Part shown: positions 34,838 to 37,452 of the stretch, in pieces | Numbering within the stretch: position 1 is the stretch's first letter | How the letters are laid out: each line of letters begins with the position of its first letter | Assembly (NCBI GenBank): GCA_012523265.1 | Contig: JAAYIU010000134.1 | Location: 1-37,452, forward strand | Direction of reading: 5' to 3' | DNA from: Bacteroidales bacterium | GTDB lineage: Bacteria; Bacteroidota; Bacteroidia; Bacteroidales; 4484-276 | Length of the DNA: 37,452 nt | Notes under the pieces: model-generated | The model's input: the letters and a program-made list of their open reading frames with translations, nothing else | The model's database searches: none | What the model was told of the DNA's origin: nothing | Position numbers and translations under genes: made by a program

Positions 34838-36151
34838 ATGGACAAAAATAAATTATTTGGCATCCTCAACGATTGGAATTACTGGGACAAGCCCGTTCCG
34901 GAATTTTTTCCGAGGCCATTGTATCAGGAAAAGATCAACCAATATCTTACCACCGGAGAGGTAATTGTTTTGAAAGGCATACGCAGAGCCGGAAAATCAA
35001 CGCTTTTGATCAACCATATCCGGTATCTTACCGAAAATGGAATTGATAAAAAGGCATTTCTTTTTGTGAATTTTGAAGATCCGCGTCTTGGCGATGAACC
35101 GGATAGCGAGTTATTGGAGCAAATTCTGGAAACTTACAAGGAGTTTGTGAACCATGAGGTAAAACCGCACGTTTTTCTGGATGAAGTACAAAACGTACAT
35201 CAGTGGGAAAAATGGGTTTTGACAGGATATGAACTCGACAGGGGGCATTTTTATGTAACGGGTTCTTCGTCGAAACTGCTTAGCAGAGAGTTTGGAACGG
35301 CGCTAAGCGGAAGGTTTCTCGCCATTAATGTGCTCCCGCTGGGATTTGATGAATATTTGCTTTTTAAAAATTTACCTGCGCCAGACAAAAATAAGCTGAT
35401 CACACAAAAAATCCTTTACAAAAAAGCCTTCAATGATTATCTCACTGCTGGTGGTTTCCCCAAGGCTGTTTCGCTTGTAGATGAGTTGAGACGACAAGAG
35501 ATGATCATGTATTACGAAACCATCATCCTTAAAGATATTGTGGCGCGTTACAACCTGAAAAATTTTGACAGCGTTAAAAAAGTTGCGCTATTCTTACTTT
35601 CAAACATAGGAAAACCGTTCAACCTTAACAAGGTAAAAACCACACTTCAATTATCGTACGACCTGGCAGATAAATATTTCGAGTATCTCAAAGACACTTT
35701 CCTGTTGTTTGAAATATATAAATACGATCATTCATTAAACAAGCAATTTGCTAATCGGCGCAAGGTTTATTGCATCGACAATGGAATCCTGTCCGCCATT
35801 TCATTCCGTGTTTCGGAAGATTATGGCAGATATCTCGAGAACATTGTATTTGTGGAATTGATGCGCAGAGAAAAAGATATTTATTTTCATCAGGGTCAAA
35901 AGGAATGTGACTTTGTAATTAAAGAAAGTTTGCGAATAACGCAGGCAATACAGGTTTGCCGTAGCCTGAAAGACGAAAAAACCAGACAACGCGAAGTAGA
36001 TGGTCTTCTGGAAGCTATCAAAACCTACAATCTGAATGATGGCCTGATCCTCACCGAAGACGAAGATTTTGAAACTGAAGTGGAAGGATTCAACATTGTA
36101 GTACTGCCGGTTTGGAAGTGGTTTCTCCAACCCGATATCCAAACTGTCTGA
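34838..36151 (+). CDS. AAA_14/DUF4143-type ATPase
   Basis: This is a 437-residue P-loop ATPase of the COG1373 group. Walker A GIRRAGKST and Walker B HVFLDEVQ are intact, followed by the sensor-like VTGSSSKLLSREFGTALSGR that defines AAA_14 proteins. A middle helical part (QEMIMYYETIILKDIVARYNLKNF...) leads to the DUF4143 end. There YFHQGQKECDFVIKESLRITQAIQVC occupies the place of a restriction-endonuclease-like motif, but the usual catalytic lysine position reads Gln-Val-Cys, so nuclease activity is doubtful. The frame opens at 34709, but MDKNKLFGILNDWNYW after the promoter is the natural start. Function in this family is unknown. A second such gene follows 120 bp downstream. Confidence 0.88.
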   Translation: MDKNKLFGILNDWNYWDKPVPEFFPRPLYQEKINQYLTTGEVIVLKGIRRAGKSTLLINHIRYLTENGIDKKAFLFVNFEDPRLGDEPDSELLEQILETYKEFVNHEVKPHVFLDEVQNVHQWEKWVLTGYELDRGHFYVTGSSSKLLSREFGTALSGRFLAINVLPLGFDEYLLFKNLPAPDKNKLITQKILYKKAFNDYLTAGGFPKAVSLVDELRRQEMIMYYETIILKDIVARYNLKNFDSVKKVALFLLSNIGKPFNLNKVKTTLQLSYDLADKYFEYLKDTFLLFEIYKYDHSLNKQFANRRKVYCIDNGILSAISFRVSEDYGRYLENIVFVELMRREKDIYFHQGQKECDFVIKESLRITQAIQVCRSLKDEKTRQREVDGLLEAIKTYNLNDGLILTEDEDFETEVEGFNIVVLPVWKWFLQPDIQTV

Positions 36152-36163
36152 TCGATCATTTCC

Positions 36164-36256
36164 TGTAATCCATTACAAAAAATAATCAAATATCTTGTAT
36201 CCCATTACTAATAATCTGGATATTCTTTGTAACCCATTACAAGATAATTATCTTTG
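36164..36256 (+). promoter_or_regulatory. Three palindromic iterons at exact 32-bp spacing and TTTG-N19-TATCTTTG promoter
   Basis: The copies are TGTAATCCATTACA (36164-36177), TGTATCCCATTACT (36196-36209) and TGTAACCCATTACA (36228-36241). Each is a TGTAAn-CC-nTTACA palindrome, and start-to-start distances are 32 and 32 bp, placing all three on one face of the helix. TTTG (36226-36229), 19 bp, then TATCTTTG (36249-36256) form a consensus promoter whose -33 box overlaps the third copy. The ATG at 36272 follows after 15 bp. Operator function (repression) is inferred. Confidence 0.75.
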
Positions 36257-36271
36257 CGGAAAATATCTTCT

Positions 36272-37452
36272 ATGATAGAATTATTCGAAAGCAGCAACCT
36301 GCTTATAAACTCAGTGAGCCATCAGTTCAAACGATTCAGGTTTGACACCATCGATTGGGATGGCCGGCTGGTTGAAATTAATGGTGCAAGAGGCGTGGGA
36401 AAAACCACCATGCTGTTGCAAAAGGCCAAATTGCTGAACGCGGGAGTTAATAATGCGGCACTGTATGCTTCATTGGATGATCCATATTTTTATAAAAGAA
36501 ATTTGATTGAAGTTGCGGATGAGTTTTATAAAAATGGCGGCAAGCACCTCTTTTTCGATGAAGTGCATCGTTATCCATCGAAAGATCCGGAACACGACTG
36601 GTCATCTGAACTGAAAACAATTTACGACCGGTATCCCGATCTCACTGTTATTTATTCAGCTTCTTCCATTTTAAAATTACAGAAGGCCAAAGGTGATTTG
36701 AGCCGCCGTAAGATTTCCTATAATCTGCCAGGGTTTTCGTTTAGGGAATATTTGGACTTTAATGATATTGAAAAAATCGAACCAATGAATTTGGACCATC
36801 TTTTGACACGACATGTTGAAATTTCAAATCAAATCATTTCAAAAGTTAAAATTATTCCGCATTTCAAAGCCTACCTAAGAACGGGTTATTATCCTTTTTA
36901 TAATGAAGCGCCCGATCACTATTTTGAGCGATTGAAGGATGTGATAACGGTGATTCTTGAAAACGACATTCCGTCTGTAACCGGCATTCCATTTGAAACA
37001 TCGATAAAGCTGAAAAAGTTGCTGAGTTTAATTTCGGAGAGCGCTCCTTACACGCCAAATTTATCGTTGATCAGTAAAGAGCTTTTTATCAAGGACCAAC
37101 GCACTTTGTTGAAATATTTCAGTTTCCTGGAAAACGCTGAACTTATCCAGGCACTTAGCAAAGAAGCCACAGGAAACAGGATTTTGCGAAAGCCCGATAA
37201 ATTATTTTTAAACAACACCAATTTGCATTATTGTTTTTATAGCACCCCGAATATCGGCACCCAAAGAGAGACATTCTTTGCTAACCAGCTCAGAAACCAT
37301 CACCTTTTGACATTTCCTGAAACGGGTAATTTTAAAGTAGACGACACCATGATATTCGAAATTGGAGGTAAGAACAAAGACAAATCTCAGCTCAAAGATA
37401 TTGAGAACGCCTACTTCGCCCTCGACGATATAGAAACAGGATATGGCAACAC
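36272..37452 (+). CDS. Second AAA_14-type ATPase, 3'-truncated by window edge
   Basis: The reading frame is open from ATG 36272 to the last base (393 codons), so the end lies just outside. It carries Walker A GARGVGKTT (residues 38-46), Walker B HLFFDEVH, and the family segment VIYSASSILKLQKAKGDLSRRK. An aromatic-rich LPGFSFREYLDF and a winged-helix-like middle (TPNLSLISKELFIKDQRTLLKYFSFLENAELI) follow. Near the end, NFKVDDTMIFEIGGKNKDK resembles the D...E-x-G-G-K active site of restriction-endonuclease-like DUF4143 domains, better preserved than in the neighbouring paralogue. It is clearly a different subfamily from the upstream ATPase (shorter, distinct C-terminus). Cellular role unknown. 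Confidence 0.85.
   Translation, partial: MIELFESSNLLINSVSHQFKRFRFDTIDWDGRLVEINGARGVGKTTMLLQKAKLLNAGVNNAALYASLDDPYFYKRNLIEVADEFYKNGGKHLFFDEVHRYPSKDPEHDWSSELKTIYDRYPDLTVIYSASSILKLQKAKGDLSRRKISYNLPGFSFREYLDFNDIEKIEPMNLDHLLTRHVEISNQIISKVKIIPHFKAYLRTGYYPFYNEAPDHYFERLKDVITVILENDIPSVTGIPFETSIKLKKLLSLISESAPYTPNLSLISKELFIKDQRTLLKYFSFLENAELIQALSKEATGNRILRKPDKLFLNNTNLHYCFYSTPNIGTQRETFFANQLRNHHLLTFPETGNFKVDDTMIFEIGGKNKDKSQLKDIENAYFALDDIETGYGN

Noticed and set aside
36164-36242. CRISPR array
   Set aside because: Only three 14-bp palindromes with 18-bp spacers; repeats are too short, no cas genes, and they overlap a promoter.

Overview
The window looks like a chromosomal segment of a Bacteroidota bacterium, most likely of the order Bacteroidales (inferred). 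The evidence is family content and promoter style. There is a secreted protein with an SprB-type repeat, a 572-residue LysRS, a LytTR/LytS-type two-component pair, a LysM/periplasmic-binding fusion, and many genes preceded by the Bacteroidota -7 element TAnnTTTG. Shine-Dalgarno sequences are mostly absent. I see no rRNA, tRNA, CRISPR array, prophage or intact transposase.

Layout: (1) 1-683, minus strand, 3'-truncated secreted adhesin-like gene. (2) 996-3587, clpB and its terminator, followed by about 300 bp of non-coding repeats: a MITE-like element with terminal inverted repeats, then two REP-like hairpins. (3) 4339-10048, a tripartite RND efflux operon (lipoprotein adaptor, inner-membrane pump, TolC-like channel), then the 3' tail of a lost second TolC-like gene. 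(4) 10342-12213, a LytTR response regulator and its histidine kinase. (5) 12269-12646, a GroES-like protein. (6) 12744-16047, an ABC importer of the BtuFCD/FecBCDE type whose start codon lies in a palindromic repeat, then an amidohydrolase lipoprotein and a small coiled-coil membrane protein. (7) 18398-26208, a minus-strand block: lysS, a patatin, a nucleotidyltransferase pseudogene with its catalytic core deleted, a TPR protein, a DnaQ-like exonuclease, a 2-oxoacid dehydrogenase E2, and a GT2 glycosyltransferase fused to a WbaP-like membrane module. (8) 26335-30736, guaA, a four-LysM/periplasmic-binding fusion and a beta-barrel protein, then a convergent lipid A-type acyltransferase. (9) 31792-34653, citrate lyase encoded as a CitD-CitE fusion plus CitF. 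(10) 34838-37452, two consecutive AAA_14/DUF4143-type ATPase genes, the second cut by the window end.

The most striking signal is in front of the two terminal ATPase genes. Each promoter is overlaid by phased palindromes, two copies 33 bp apart for the first gene and three copies exactly 32 bp apart for the second. The palindrome sequences differ, but in both cases the last palindrome is centred 14.5 bp upstream of an identical TATCTTTG element. Other notable items are the CitDE fusion with an atypical strong Shine-Dalgarno and TTG start, the degenerate glycosylphosphotransferase module fused to a GT2, two gene-decay remnants, and promoter elements only 4 nt from the start codon (guaA and the acyltransferase), which suggest leaderless mRNAs.
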